NCBI GenBank assembly: GCA_965249775.1
Contig: OZ252253.1
Location: 1,302,001-1,366,000 of the forward strand
DNA: 64,000 bases
Direction: 5' to 3'
Source of the DNA: UBA822 sp965249775
GTDB taxonomy: Bacteria > Gemmatimonadota > Gemmatimonadetes > Longimicrobiales > Gaopeijiaceae
Shown: positions 51,809-61,008 of the stretch, one piece after another
Layout of the letters: each line of letters opens with the position of its first letter
How positions within the stretch are numbered: the first letter of the stretch is position 1
Translations under genes and position numbers: made by a program
The notes under the pieces: model-generated
Seen by the model: only the letters and a program-made list of their open reading frames with translations
What the model was told of the DNA's origin: nothing
Database searches by the model: none

Positions 51809-51843
51809 GAGGCCCCCTTCGCGAGAATCGCGGAGGGGGCCTC
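51809..51843 (+). terminator. Strong hairpin after the 51340-51762 lipoprotein gene
   Basis: A 15-bp stem (GAGGCCCCC-TTCGCG / CGCGGA-GGGGGCCTC with one wobble) and an AGAAT loop, 47 nt after the stop codon. CTCTTC follows, with no clear U tract. Likely the gene's terminator. It also marks the left border of the remnant at 51841-52221. Confidence 0.6.
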
Positions 51844-52221
51844 TTCAGCACCAGCACTCTGCACCTTGTGGAGGCGAGACAACCGGAGATCGTCTCTCAA
51901 GGCGGCGGCGAAACGCCCCTCTGGTCCCCGGACGGCAATACGATCTACTACTGGACGCTGGGACCGCCTAATGTGCTCAAGAGCCTCATCGCCACGAGGA
52001 TCGAGCGGGGTCCTCCGTTCGTCGTCACGTCCAGAGATACCGTGCTCACCGGGACCTACCAAACGTTCGACTCGGACCTTCATCCCGATGGGGACCGTTT
52101 GGTGATTCCGCAGAACGTCGGAACGCCTGGCGGCGATGCGACCGCGGACGAGGCTCCGGCCGAGCGCTTCCTCGTAGTGACGAACTGGTTCGAGGAGCTG
52201 AGGGAGCGGCTCGGGAACTAG
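51841..52221 (+). pseudogene. C-terminal remnant of a kinase/TolB-propeller protein
   Basis: An open frame of about 125 codons from within the hairpin to a TAG at 52221; the first start-like codon is the GTG at 51868. It encodes the last blades of a WD40/PD40 propeller (PLWSPDGNTIYYW; DLHPDGDRLVIPQN) and ends ERFLVVTNWFEELRERLG. That ending is typical of large Ser/Thr kinase-TolB proteins abundant in Gemmatimonadota. No kinase or other N-terminal part precedes it, so it is a deletion remnant. It may still be translated but is unlikely to function. Confidence 0.7.
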
Positions 52222-54492
52222 CTACTGCGCCCGATTCACCTCCGAGGGACCGAACGACAGCCACGTCCCCTGGTAGCCCTCCGCGTGCAGGTCTCCCCGG
52301 GCCCAGTCGCAGACCCCGTCCGGGAAGATCGCTTCCAGCTCGCCCCACTCCTCGTTCGTGAACTCCACCTCGTAGTCGGCCCGATCGAGGGGCTTCAGGT
52401 GGCAGCTCACGATGTTGTTGGCGAGGGGGCCACCGGCCACGTGCCGTGGCGTCGGATAGGCCGGATAGATATCGCCGCAGGCGCCAGCTCCCTCGTACGT
52501 GAGTGGTTGCGTAACGTTGACGCGCCCCGCTCCCTGACCGCCTCCTCGGTTGTCCCAGCAGTTGTCCACGAGGTCGGCCGGCTTCGCCCGAACGACCTTC
52601 TCCGAAAGCGGGATCGGCTCCTCGTCGGCCTGAATGTCGGTCAGCCAACGGTCCATCTGCCTGAAGAGCACCCCTAGATCCGGCCGCTCGTCACTATAGC
52701 CCCATTGCCCGCCCACGTTCATCACGTGGTTGTCCGCATGACCGTTGGCAGCCTCCATGCGAGCCCGCGTCGAGAACTGGTGGACGATCATGTGGATGTC
52801 CCCACCCTCACGCTGGTCCGTGTAGCTCCGGTAGTCGATCACCGGGGTCGTGGCCAATCCCGCACCACCATAGAGAATCCGCCCCGTGTCCACCGCACGT
52901 CGGGCCGCATCAGGGTCCGCACGGTGCCGCTCGGGCTGGTGATTGAGATCGGCGTCGTACCCTCCCACGTCCCTGTTGAGGCTCAGGAACTGGGCCTTGG
53001 TGATCTGTCCGCTGTTCAAGGGGTCGAGGCCGTACTGCACGCCGTGGTTGTCCAGGGGCCGCGCCGCGAACCCGGTCGACTCATCCACTCCGTAGACGTT
53101 GACTGTGTGGTCGTAGACGGTGGCCCGAATCCCGTCCGGTTGCGACGAGCTGTAGCGGAGGGGCTCCAACTCGGGAAGGCTGACTTCCGCCCCCTGTTCC
53201 TCCGCCGCTACGGTCTCAGAGTACGTGGCATCGATCCGTGCCGCGCCGCGACTGAGATTGGGGATGCTCCCCCAGGAGCCGAACCCCGAAACCAGGCGCT
53301 GCTCCCCCTGGCTGAAGGCGCGCGGAGCGATCTCGGTGAAGTAGAAGCTCAGGAGACGCGCGTCGGCCAGCGTGAAGATCGTGGCCGAGGTGACGTCCGG
53401 AAAACTCGACGAGACGATGATGCCGTCGAAGACGCCCGGGTAGTTGTCGGCGGTCTGATGGCTCTGGTACGAACCGCCCGATCCCCCGGTGGCGATCGCG
53501 TAGATGGGCTCGCCATAGCTCTCGACGAACCGCTCCTTGACCATGATGTGCGTCTCGGAGGCCAGAAGATCGTTGCAGTTCTGCCCGAACACGTTGAGCG
53601 ACGCGGAGGTGACCGCGTAGCCCATATCGAGCAGCCCGACGTTTAGCACCTGGCCGGTGGAGCGCCCTTGCTGGTACCAACCGCTCCGACATCCACCACC
53701 GTGGGTGTAGACCAGCTTTCCGTTCCAACCAGCACTCCGAGTCCAGGGGTCGGGTGCGGGGTCGGCGGGATTGTGGAGCATTGCGCTCTGGTAGATCGCC
53801 CGGTTGACCGTCCCAGTTTGAACGCGGACGATGAACGGGACCGTCTCGCCATCCAAGGTGGTCACTTCGACCACGTCAGGCAGCGTGGCACCGCCCGAGG
53901 ACGCAGCGTAGGGCTTGAACTCGCCATCCTCGCTAGACAGGTACACGTACTCGACCCGCGTCTCGACCGAACAGTGCTCGTCGAGCGGGGCGCCGAGTGT
54001 CTCTCCGCCCGCCGTCCTGAATTGCTCGGTCTGGCAGAGGTAAGGCGTTTCATGCGGCCCGGAGATGATCGGACCGGTGATCGCGTAGTTCGTGAGCTCC
54101 AGCGCCGCGATGGCCTCCGACCCCGGGATGCGGGCCTCGATCTCGTTGTCCCCGATGTCGAGTCCTGCCACCAACCCGATGAGCGAGGCCCCCTGTGAGG
54201 CCCCCGGTACGTCTAGGCTGAACCGTGCGGTCACGTCCGTCCCGTTCGCGGATACACGGACGTCTGAAAGGTCGAGGTCCTCCCCGGCTTCGATCCGAAG
54301 AAGCACGTCCCCACCGGTGACGAGATGGGCCTTCGTCGACACGCTCTGGATCCTGAGATCGGTGCTTCCAAGCACCTCCGACACCTCTGTATCCGTACCG
54401 GGGCCCCCTTGAGAGCAGGCACTCAGCACCGCCAGGGCCACAATCGTCAACGGGGCGGCCAGCGAAGCAGGATAGGCTCGGAGTTTCGTCAC
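52222..54492 (-). CDS. Secreted DUF6351-like alpha/beta-hydrolase lipoprotein, 756 aa
   Basis: Lipoprotein signal (LAVLSACS). A beta-rich N-terminal domain (about 40-180; LRIEAGEDLDLSDVRVSANG) is followed by a large hydrolase region with a probable nucleophile motif GGSGGSYQSHQTADNYPGVFDGII (Ser in GGSGGS) and many cysteines. The layout matches DUF6351, related to tannase/feruloyl-esterase-like hydrolases. The substrate is probably an ester or polymer outside the cell. GTG start at 54492 with GGAG upstream. Confidence 0.85.
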   Translation of the reverse strand: MTKLRAYPASLAAPLTIVALAVLSACSQGGPGTDTEVSEVLGSTDLRIQSVSTKAHLVTGGDVLLRIEAGEDLDLSDVRVSANGTDVTARFSLDVPGASQGASLIGLVAGLDIGDNEIEARIPGSEAIAALELTNYAITGPIISGPHETPYLCQTEQFRTAGGETLGAPLDEHCSVETRVEYVYLSSEDGEFKPYAASSGGATLPDVVEVTTLDGETVPFIVRVQTGTVNRAIYQSAMLHNPADPAPDPWTRSAGWNGKLVYTHGGGCRSGWYQQGRSTGQVLNVGLLDMGYAVTSASLNVFGQNCNDLLASETHIMVKERFVESYGEPIYAIATGGSGGSYQSHQTADNYPGVFDGIIVSSSFPDVTSATIFTLADARLLSFYFTEIAPRAFSQGEQRLVSGFGSWGSIPNLSRGAARIDATYSETVAAEEQGAEVSLPELEPLRYSSSQPDGIRATVYDHTVNVYGVDESTGFAARPLDNHGVQYGLDPLNSGQITKAQFLSLNRDVGGYDADLNHQPERHRADPDAARRAVDTGRILYGGAGLATTPVIDYRSYTDQREGGDIHMIVHQFSTRARMEAANGHADNHVMNVGGQWGYSDERPDLGVLFRQMDRWLTDIQADEEPIPLSEKVVRAKPADLVDNCWDNRGGGQGAGRVNVTQPLTYEGAGACGDIYPAYPTPRHVAGGPLANNIVSCHLKPLDRADYEVEFTNEEWGELEAIFPDGVCDWARGDLHAEGYQGTWLSFGPSEVNRAQ

Positions 54493-54700
54493 GGTCGTAC
54501 TCCTCTCAGGAACAGATCATTCTGTGGGGCGAGGCTCTCGATCAGGCCTACGCCCGGGTACTGCGCATCTTAACTCACGAGCCAGGACCGCGCATGGATG
54601 GATGGCCAAGGGGATGTCGACCCGGGAGGCGAAATCTCGCGCCAACCGCTATGATGTACGGACATCTGCGCTGGAGACCCATCGGCTAGGAGGACGGGAG

Positions 54701-55744
54701 ATGAGAACGCGTTATTCGACTTCGCTTCTGGGGCTATGCCTCGTGACCGCGGCTGCAGGACTACTCTCCCCCGCGGCAGCTCAAGAATGGGTGATGCCGC
54801 GCACACCCGACGGTCAACCCGACCTTCAGGGAACGTGGAGAAACGCGACGATGACGCCCTTCCAACGGGCAAGGAACCAGGAGAGTGCAGTCTACACGCC
54901 CGAGCAGGTCGCGCAGCGCGAGCAAGGATTCGTGAACCGCGTCGAGCGTGGTTCCGCGCCGAGCGATCCGGAGCGTGGGCCACCGCCCGTGACCGGCGGG
55001 GTCGGTAGCTACAACCAGGTTTGGTTCGAGCAAGGCGCGAGGGTGGCCGTTGTCAACGGCGAGCCCCGGACTTCGCTCATCACCTACCCGTCGAACGGCC
55101 GGATTCCGCCCCTCACGGTGGAAGGCCAGCGGCGTAAGGACGAGTACCACGGGTTCCGTAGCCAGTTCGGCGACTTCGACCATCCGGAGATGCGGCCGCT
55201 CGCGGACCGTTGCATCGTTTACTACGCCTCGAGCCCGACGGCCACGCTCGGGCCCCCGATGACGCCCTCTGGGGGATACAACCAAAACATCCGTGTCGTC
55301 CAGACGGAGGACTACTTTGTAATTCACGGGGAGATGATCCACGACACGCGGATCATCCGGCTCGGCGAGCCGAATCGACTGCCGGCGCACGTGCGGCCCT
55401 GGTTCGGCGACTCGTGGGGCCATTGGGAGGGCAACACGCTCGTCATCGAGACCACCAACATCCACCCCGGCATGGGCTTCAATGAGGCGAGCGACAAGAT
55501 CCCGCATTCCGAGGATCTGAAGGTGATCGAGCGCATCACTCGGCTCGACGAGGACAACATCCTCTACGAGTTCGAGGTTCAGGACCCGAGGACCTACACC
55601 GAAGTGTGGGGCGGCCAGGTGCCGTGGATGTCGTTCGACCAGCAGATCTACGAGTACGCTTGTGCCGAGGGCAACTACTCGCTCGAGAACGCATTGAGGG
55701 GCGCGCGTTACCAGGAAGCGCGGGCCGCCGAGCAAAACCGCTGA
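54701..55744 (+). CDS. Secreted PDLQG-type protein, paralogue A, 347 aa
   Basis: A signal peptide (LLGLCLVTAAAGLLSPAAAQ) is followed by a family that begins PRTPDGQPDLQGTWRNATMTPFQR. Conserved blocks are LADRCIVYYASS, GPPMTPSGGYNQNIRVVQT, FVIHGEMIHDTRIIRLGEPNRL, RPWFGDSWGHWEGNTLVIETTN and ACAEGNYSLENALRGARYQE. Such proteins are widespread in Acidobacteriota, Gemmatimonadota and relatives, function unknown; a periplasmic lipocalin/propeller-like fold is likely. AGGAGG precedes the ATG. A near-copy follows 53 nt downstream. Confidence 0.85.
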   Translation: MRTRYSTSLLGLCLVTAAAGLLSPAAAQEWVMPRTPDGQPDLQGTWRNATMTPFQRARNQESAVYTPEQVAQREQGFVNRVERGSAPSDPERGPPPVTGGVGSYNQVWFEQGARVAVVNGEPRTSLITYPSNGRIPPLTVEGQRRKDEYHGFRSQFGDFDHPEMRPLADRCIVYYASSPTATLGPPMTPSGGYNQNIRVVQTEDYFVIHGEMIHDTRIIRLGEPNRLPAHVRPWFGDSWGHWEGNTLVIETTNIHPGMGFNEASDKIPHSEDLKVIERITRLDEDNILYEFEVQDPRTYTEVWGGQVPWMSFDQQIYEYACAEGNYSLENALRGARYQEARAAEQNR

Positions 55745-55797
55745 ACTACCGGTCGAACCGCTAGGAGAACGCGATCGGACGGCTAGAAAGACAGGAG

Positions 55798-56838
55798 ATG
55801 AGAATGCGATACACGACTTCGCTTCTGGGGCTATGCCTCGTGACCGCGGCGGCAGGACTTCTCTCCCCTGCAGCGGCTCAAGAGTGGGTGATGCCCCGGA
55901 CGCCCGATGGTCAGCCGGACCTTCAGGGCAATTGGAGAAACGCGACGATGACGCCGTTCCAACGTCGAGGGAACGCAGGTCCCGTCTACACGCCCGAGGA
56001 GGTCGCCCGGATCGAACAGGGATTTGTAGACCGTGTCGAGCGCGGGTCCCGCCCGAGTGACCCGAACCGCCCTGCGCCGCCGGCGGGTCGGAACGTCGGC
56101 GCCTACAACCAGGTCTGGCTCGAGCAAGGTGCGCAGGTCGCCGTCGTCAACGGCGAGGCCCGGACTTCGCTCATCACCTATCCGTCCAACGGCCGGATTC
56201 CGCCGCTCACGGCTGAGGGCCAGCGGCGCAAGGACGAGTACCACGCGTTCCGGGACCAGTTCGGCGACTTCGACCATCCCGAGATGCGGCCGCTGGCGGA
56301 CCGGTGCATCGTCTACTACGCCTCGAGCCCGACAGCCACCCTCGGGCCTCCGATGACACCCTCCGGCGGATACAACCAGAACATCCGCGTCATCCAGACG
56401 GAGGACTACTTCGTGATTCACGGCGAGATGATCCACGACACCCGGATCATCCGGCTCGGTGAGCCGAATCGACTGCCGGCCCACGTCCGGCCCTGGTTCG
56501 GCGACTCGTGGGGCCGCTGGGAGGGCAACACGCTCGTGGTCGAGACCACCAACATCCACCCCGGCATGGGCTTCAACGAGTTAAACGACAAGATTCCGCA
56601 TTCCGAGGATCTGAAGGTGATCGAGCGCATCACCCGAGTCGACGAGGACAACATCCTCTACGAGTTCGAGGTTCGGGACCCGAGGACCTACACGGAGGTG
56701 TGGGGCGGGCAGATTCCCTGGCGGTCATTCGACGAGATGATCTACGAGTACGCCTGTCACGAGGGTAACTACTCGCTGGAGAACATCTTGAGGGGCGCGC
56801 GTTTCCAGGAAGCACGGGCCGCGGAAAACCGGCGCTAG
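55798..56838 (+). CDS. Secreted PDLQG-type protein, paralogue B, 346 aa
   Basis: Tandem duplicate of 54701-55744: the same signal peptide and nearly all the same blocks, with changes concentrated after residue 45 (ARNQESAVYTPEQVAQRE becoming RGNAGPVYTPEEVARIE). The C-terminal ACHEGNYSLENILRGARFQE here keeps the CHEG form shared with the third paralogue, whereas A has CAEG. GACAGGAG precedes the ATG. The 3' end overlaps the convergent sugar dehydrogenase gene by 4 nt. Confidence 0.87.
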   Translation: MRMRYTTSLLGLCLVTAAAGLLSPAAAQEWVMPRTPDGQPDLQGNWRNATMTPFQRRGNAGPVYTPEEVARIEQGFVDRVERGSRPSDPNRPAPPAGRNVGAYNQVWLEQGAQVAVVNGEARTSLITYPSNGRIPPLTAEGQRRKDEYHAFRDQFGDFDHPEMRPLADRCIVYYASSPTATLGPPMTPSGGYNQNIRVIQTEDYFVIHGEMIHDTRIIRLGEPNRLPAHVRPWFGDSWGRWEGNTLVVETTNIHPGMGFNELNDKIPHSEDLKVIERITRVDEDNILYEFEVRDPRTYTEVWGGQIPWRSFDEMIYEYACHEGNYSLENILRGARFQEARAAENRR

Positions 56839-58034
56839 GGCTCTACCGGCTCGATTCGGAGTAGTGCGGCCTCGTTCTCCTCCGTGAGGACGTAGAGGAG
56901 CCCATCGGGCCCTTGCCGCACGTCACGGATTCGCTGCTTGAGCTCGGCGAGCAGCCATTCCCGACGCACCTCTTCTCCGTATTGGTTCAGCACGATCCGC
57001 TCGAGGTGGCCGGTGCGCGGGACCCGTCCCGTCATCATTCCACCCGCGAAGAGGTTGCCCTGCCAATCGGGGAAGCGGTCGCCCGTATAGAACAGCAAGC
57101 CCGAGGGCCCGATGGACGGCACCCACAGAACAACGGGCTGCTTCATCGACATCTGCCAGGGCTGCTCCGCCACGCGTGCCCCGGTGTACTCGCGCCCGTA
57201 CGAGACCAAGGGCCACCCATAGTTCCGGCCCGGGAGGATCACGTTGACCTCGTCGCCGCCCTGCGTCGAGTGCTCGCTCGCCCACAACTCCCCGGTTTCC
57301 GGGTGGATCGCCGCTCCTTGTTGATTGCGATGTCCGAACGAAAAGATCTCCGGCTTGTACCCTTCTCGCCCCACGAACGGATTGTCGTCCGGCACGCTTC
57401 CGTCATCGTTTAGCCTCAATACCTTGCCGGCGTGGGCACTCGGGTCCTGGGCAACCATTCGGCGCCCCCCGAACGCACCGCCCACCGTCATGTAGAGCGT
57501 CCCATCCGGCGCAAACACGACCCGTGATCCGGCCGTCCCCCCACCCCACGGGTCGGCCACGAAGATGTCGCGGACGTCGCGAAGGGCCGAGCCGTCGAAG
57601 CGCCCACGGGCCAAGGCTACGGTCCCGCGTTCCTCGGCGGGTTTCGTGTACGTGAGATAGACGAAGTTGTTGTCGGCGAACTGCGGATGGATTGCGATGT
57701 CCATCAAGCCGGTCAACCTCGCTTCGGTGAACACCTCCGGCACGCCCGGGACCGGGTCCGGGTCGAGCACCCAGTCGCGGATCAGCCTCACGCGCCCCTC
57801 CCGTTCGGTCACGAGGATGTCGCCGTCCGGCAGGAACGCCATTCCCCAGGGATGCGAGAGGCCCCTGGTCACGACCGAGACGCGGATTTGCGGTTGGTCC
57901 AGCGTATTGAAGACGACGGGTTCATCCGGTAGGGGCACCCGTGGCAGACGAGGCCTTTGGGCCGAGCCCGGGCTTGCAACCAGGCTAGCGACCAAGCCGA
58001 GGAAAACGACACCGAGCAGGGACGAGCGTTTCAT
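56835..58034 (-). CDS. PQQ-dependent sugar dehydrogenase (soluble aldose dehydrogenase family), 399 aa
   Basis: Secreted (signal VFLGLVASLVASPGSAQ), six-bladed propeller of the glucose/sorbosone dehydrogenase family (YliI/Asd-like). Typical blocks: LSHPWGMAFLPDGDILVTEREGRV, GLMDIAIHPQFADNNFVYLTYT, FSFGHRNQQGAAIHPETGELWASEHSTQGGDEVNVI and NYGWPLVSYG. The His in the first-blade region and the FGHRNQ/EHGxxGGDE sites bind PQQ and calcium. Oxidises aldose sugars in the periplasm; the acceptor is unknown. Confidence 0.92.
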   Translation of the reverse strand: MKRSSLLGVVFLGLVASLVASPGSAQRPRLPRVPLPDEPVVFNTLDQPQIRVSVVTRGLSHPWGMAFLPDGDILVTEREGRVRLIRDWVLDPDPVPGVPEVFTEARLTGLMDIAIHPQFADNNFVYLTYTKPAEERGTVALARGRFDGSALRDVRDIFVADPWGGGTAGSRVVFAPDGTLYMTVGGAFGGRRMVAQDPSAHAGKVLRLNDDGSVPDDNPFVGREGYKPEIFSFGHRNQQGAAIHPETGELWASEHSTQGGDEVNVILPGRNYGWPLVSYGREYTGARVAEQPWQMSMKQPVVLWVPSIGPSGLLFYTGDRFPDWQGNLFAGGMMTGRVPRTGHLERIVLNQYGEEVRREWLLAELKQRIRDVRQGPDGLLYVLTEENEAALLRIEPVEP

Positions 58035-58038
58035 GTTG

Positions 58039-58620
58039 CTACCTCGGGTCGACCGGAATCATCAAGTGCCGGTACGGAGTGTCCGGCCACATCACCCACG
58101 GGCCGCCGTTGAGATGATCGGTCGAGACATTCTCCAGGAGTGACGCCTCCGGGACCAGCATCATCATGTGCGCGCCGAGATCCGTCACCCAGTCGTCCGG
58201 GGTGGTGGCCGCAGTTGCGTACGGATCACTGTTACTGACCGGGCTATCGCCCATCAGCATGTATCCGAACCCGATCTCCGAGTAGCTGGGCATGGTCTGA
58301 TTCGTGTAAGCGGCGAGGAAGTCCAGCCAGGGCTCGTTGACGCACCACGGATCATTTCCGTCGGTATCCGGACGGTCGGGCAGGCAAGTCCATCCGTTGC
58401 TCCCCGCACGAACCTCGTTCATATCCCAGTCCAACACCGCCGCTTCACTCGAAACGGACGTGGGTCCCGCGGATACGGCGCTGGCGATGATCCCTTCCGG
58501 ACTCATGTCCGTGTTCGCGTCCATACTCATGTCCGAACTCGTGTCCCCATCCATACCCCCGCAGGCGCCTACGAAAACGAGCGCGACCATGAGCGAGACC
58601 TTCCAGGCGAAATGACGCAT
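58039..58620 (-). CDS. Lipoprotein of unknown function, 193 aa
   Basis: The signal ends in VGACGG (Cys about 20). It is followed by a Met/Asp/Ser-rich linker (MDGDTSSDMSMDANTDMSPEG) and a folded domain with cysteines and Trp (EVRAGSNGWTCLPDRPDTDG, PWCVNEPWLDFL, GFGYMLMGDSPVSNSDPYA, MWPDTPYRHLMIPV). No family recognised; a surface or periplasmic binding role is a guess. It lies 4 nt upstream of the sugar dehydrogenase gene and is probably in the same operon, so could assist it. Confidence 0.75.
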   Translation of the reverse strand: MRHFAWKVSLMVALVFVGACGGMDGDTSSDMSMDANTDMSPEGIIASAVSAGPTSVSSEAAVLDWDMNEVRAGSNGWTCLPDRPDTDGNDPWCVNEPWLDFLAAYTNQTMPSYSEIGFGYMLMGDSPVSNSDPYATAATTPDDWVTDLGAHMMMLVPEASLLENVSTDHLNGGPWVMWPDTPYRHLMIPVDPR

Positions 58621-58826
58621 TTAAGACTCCCGGTATTGGGGGCGACGCGTTGATTTCGGCGACGATGGAGCATAGTGGGTTCGGACCGACCCAGTCGGCA
58701 AGGCTACACCTTGCCTGAGCGGACCGCGAACGCGCACCTTGGCCTGCGTACGGCCTCACGAGGGGGTCCCCTATCCCTACTGTGGCGTTACCAGACACTC
58801 GCAACCAAACCAACGGGGCAAGCTCA

Positions 58827-59771
58827 ATGAACGACCAACCTGCGATTCAGGACTACTCGATCGTGCCGGAGGCCGCGAAAAGGCCTCTGTGGTTCAACGG
58901 AAGACTGATCGATTGGGATAGAGCGACGCTGCACGCCACGACGCATGCCACCAACTACGGGTCCGGTGTCTTCGAGGGCATCCGGTTCTACGAGACGGAG
59001 CGGGGACCATGCATCTTTCGCGTGGACGCCCACCTGGAGCGGCTGGCCCGTTCGATGGGGCTCCTCAACCTCAAGACGGAATTCTCGAGCGTGGATCTGA
59101 AGCAGGGCTGCATCGATGTGGTGAAAGCCTCCGAAGCTTCATCGGGCTACTTGCGGCCACAGGTGCAGTACGGCCTCTCGAGACTGGCGTTGGGGGCGGT
59201 CGACGTGGTCGACGCACTTGTTTTGTTCTGGCCTCAGGCCGAATCGCCGGAGAAGGAAGGGCTGTCGGTCATCACTTCTGAGGTCCGGCGCATTTCGCCC
59301 AACGCGGTGGCCATAGAAGCCAAGGTCACGGGGTACTACACGAACTCGTTCTTCAATCAACAATACTCCAAGGAGAAGGGCGCCGATGAGGCCGTCATGC
59401 TCGACGTCAACGGCAACGTGGCCGAAGCCTCGAGTATGAACGTGTTCCACGTCAAGAACGGCGAGCTCTTTACACCCGCCCCTGGATTCATCCTCAAGGG
59501 GATAACACGAGCCACGGTGTTGGGGTTGGCCGAGAAGGAGCTGCAGATTCCGGTGCACGAAACTACGGTCACACCAGGCGATCTGCGGAGCGCCGACGAG
59601 ATCTTCTTCACGGGCACGGCGGCTGAGATCGCACCCGTCAGCGAGTACGACGGGAACCCCGTCGGGCACGGCGGCATCGGGTCCGTCACGGAAGCGGTGA
59701 GAGGGCTGTACCAAAGAGCTACGCAAGGAGCGCTACCCGACCACGACTTCTGGTTGACCTATGTGGAGTGA
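58827..59771 (+). CDS. ilvE: Branched-chain amino-acid aminotransferase, 314 aa
   Basis: Fold-type IV PLP enzyme. Early motif NYGSGVFEGIRFYET, PLP Lys in AKVTGYYTNSFFNQQ (AxxxGxY/K region with the Lys in EAKVTG), and C-terminal DGNVAEASSMNVFHVKNG and RATVLGLA signatures. It performs the last step of Leu, Ile and Val synthesis with 2-oxoglutarate. Start set at 58827 (MNDQPAI); an earlier ATG at 58782 is a frame extension. Its stop region overlaps a GTG of the next frame (GTGA). Confidence 0.93.
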   Translation: MNDQPAIQDYSIVPEAAKRPLWFNGRLIDWDRATLHATTHATNYGSGVFEGIRFYETERGPCIFRVDAHLERLARSMGLLNLKTEFSSVDLKQGCIDVVKASEASSGYLRPQVQYGLSRLALGAVDVVDALVLFWPQAESPEKEGLSVITSEVRRISPNAVAIEAKVTGYYTNSFFNQQYSKEKGADEAVMLDVNGNVAEASSMNVFHVKNGELFTPAPGFILKGITRATVLGLAEKELQIPVHETTVTPGDLRSADEIFFTGTAAEIAPVSEYDGNPVGHGGIGSVTEAVRGLYQRATQGALPDHDFWLTYVE

Positions 59772-59821
59772 TCGTGACGAGCCCTTCGTCCGAACGCCCA
59801 CCTGACAATCGGGGAACGGGA

Positions 59822-60571
59822 ATGGCAACGTTGAACGACAAGCAACTGGAAATGTGCTCGACCAGCAAATGGGATTTCTCCGATCTGAAGGCGCTGTTCA
59901 TCAACTGCACTTTGAAGCGCTCACCAGAGCTCTCACACACGCAGGGGCTCATTGATATTTCCAAGGCCATCCTCGAGAAGAACGGCGTATCCGTAGAGGT
60001 GCTGCGAGCCGTGGATCATGACATCGCCTACGGCGTCTGGCCTGATATGACCGAACACGGCTGGGAAAACGATGCGTGGCCCGGCATTCTCGAGAAGGTG
60101 ATGGAGTCCGACATCCTCGTCCTTACGTCATCCATCTGGCTGGGCGAGAAAACATCGATTTGTACCAAGGTGATTGAACGACTCTACGCAGCGTCCGGGG
60201 AGCTCAACAGCGAGGGGCAGTACGCCTACTACGGTCGCGTCGGTGGCTGCCTGATCACAGGCAACGAGGACGGTGCCAAACACTGTTGTATGAATATTCT
60301 GTACTCGCTACAACATCTTGGCTACGCCATCCCACCCCAGGCTGATGCGGGTTGGCTCGGTGAAGCGGGTCCCGGACCCTCGTACCTCGACGCTGGATCG
60401 GGCGGCCCGGAAAACGATTTCACCAATCGCAACACCACGTTCATGACGTGGAATCTCTTGCACCTGGCGCGCATGATCAAAGACGCCGGTGGGATTCCAG
60501 CGCATGGCAATCAGCGCTCGGCGTGGGACGCAGGTTGCAGGCCCGATTTTCCCAATCCGGACTATCGTTAG
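59822..60571 (+). CDS. Flavodoxin-fold NAD(P)H-dependent FMN reductase-like protein, 249 aa
   Basis: A flavodoxin-like fold with an FMN phosphate-binding loop close to the start (LFINCTLKRSPELSHTQGLI), then DILVLTSSIWLGEKTSICTKVIERL and GGCLITGNEDGAKHCCMNILY. Such proteins reduce FMN, quinones or other acceptors with NAD(P)H. Cytoplasmic. Start preferred at the ATG at 59822 (GGGGAACGGGA upstream); the GTG at 59768, overlapping the IlvE stop, is the alternative. Substrate not assigned. Confidence 0.85.
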   Translation: MATLNDKQLEMCSTSKWDFSDLKALFINCTLKRSPELSHTQGLIDISKAILEKNGVSVEVLRAVDHDIAYGVWPDMTEHGWENDAWPGILEKVMESDILVLTSSIWLGEKTSICTKVIERLYAASGELNSEGQYAYYGRVGGCLITGNEDGAKHCCMNILYSLQHLGYAIPPQADAGWLGEAGPGPSYLDAGSGGPENDFTNRNTTFMTWNLLHLARMIKDAGGIPAHGNQRSAWDAGCRPDFPNPDYR

Positions 60572-60581
60572 AGGCGTCCAG

Positions 60582-60884
60582 TTACTCGGGCCAGGCCCAG
60601 CCGCGGAGCTCGTAGTAGCGCCGTCGGGGGCTGGCATAGATCGGATGGATCGAGTGCTTCCGGCACCACACCGTGTGCACGGTGCCTCCAACGACGAATC
60701 CGGCGGCCGGGAGGAGCAGCGACCAGTGGCCGACCGCCTGATAGAGGCCGACGGTTCCGAGAATGATGATGGCCCACTTGAGCAAGCCCCTCCAGGCCGG
60801 TCTCTCGACCTCGAAGCGGCCGAAGACCACCATGCCTATCGTCAACATGAAGAGCAGGACGGACAACTCGAGCTCGATTCCCAT
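60582..60884 (-). CDS. Small membrane protein, 100 aa
   Basis: Three hydrophobic segments (LSVLLFMLTIGMVVFG, WAIIILGTVGLYQAV, LLLPAAGFVVGGTVHTVWC) and a basic, aromatic C-terminus (SPRRRYYELRGWAWPE). GGAG lies upstream of the ATG. Family not recognised. It is placed convergently with the reductase gene, 10 nt apart. Confidence 0.65.
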   Translation of the reverse strand: MGIELELSVLLFMLTIGMVVFGRFEVERPAWRGLLKWAIIILGTVGLYQAVGHWSLLLPAAGFVVGGTVHTVWCRKHSIHPIYASPRRRYYELRGWAWPE

Positions 60885-61008
60885 TTCCGATTCTCCTATC
60901 GGTAACGCACTCGTTTGCGAGCTTGTGTACCTCGGCGGTATCCTCCCTACTCAGGCTAGACAGTCCACGGGAGGCTCAACACAGTACCAACCTGGAGGAG
61001 GACCCACC

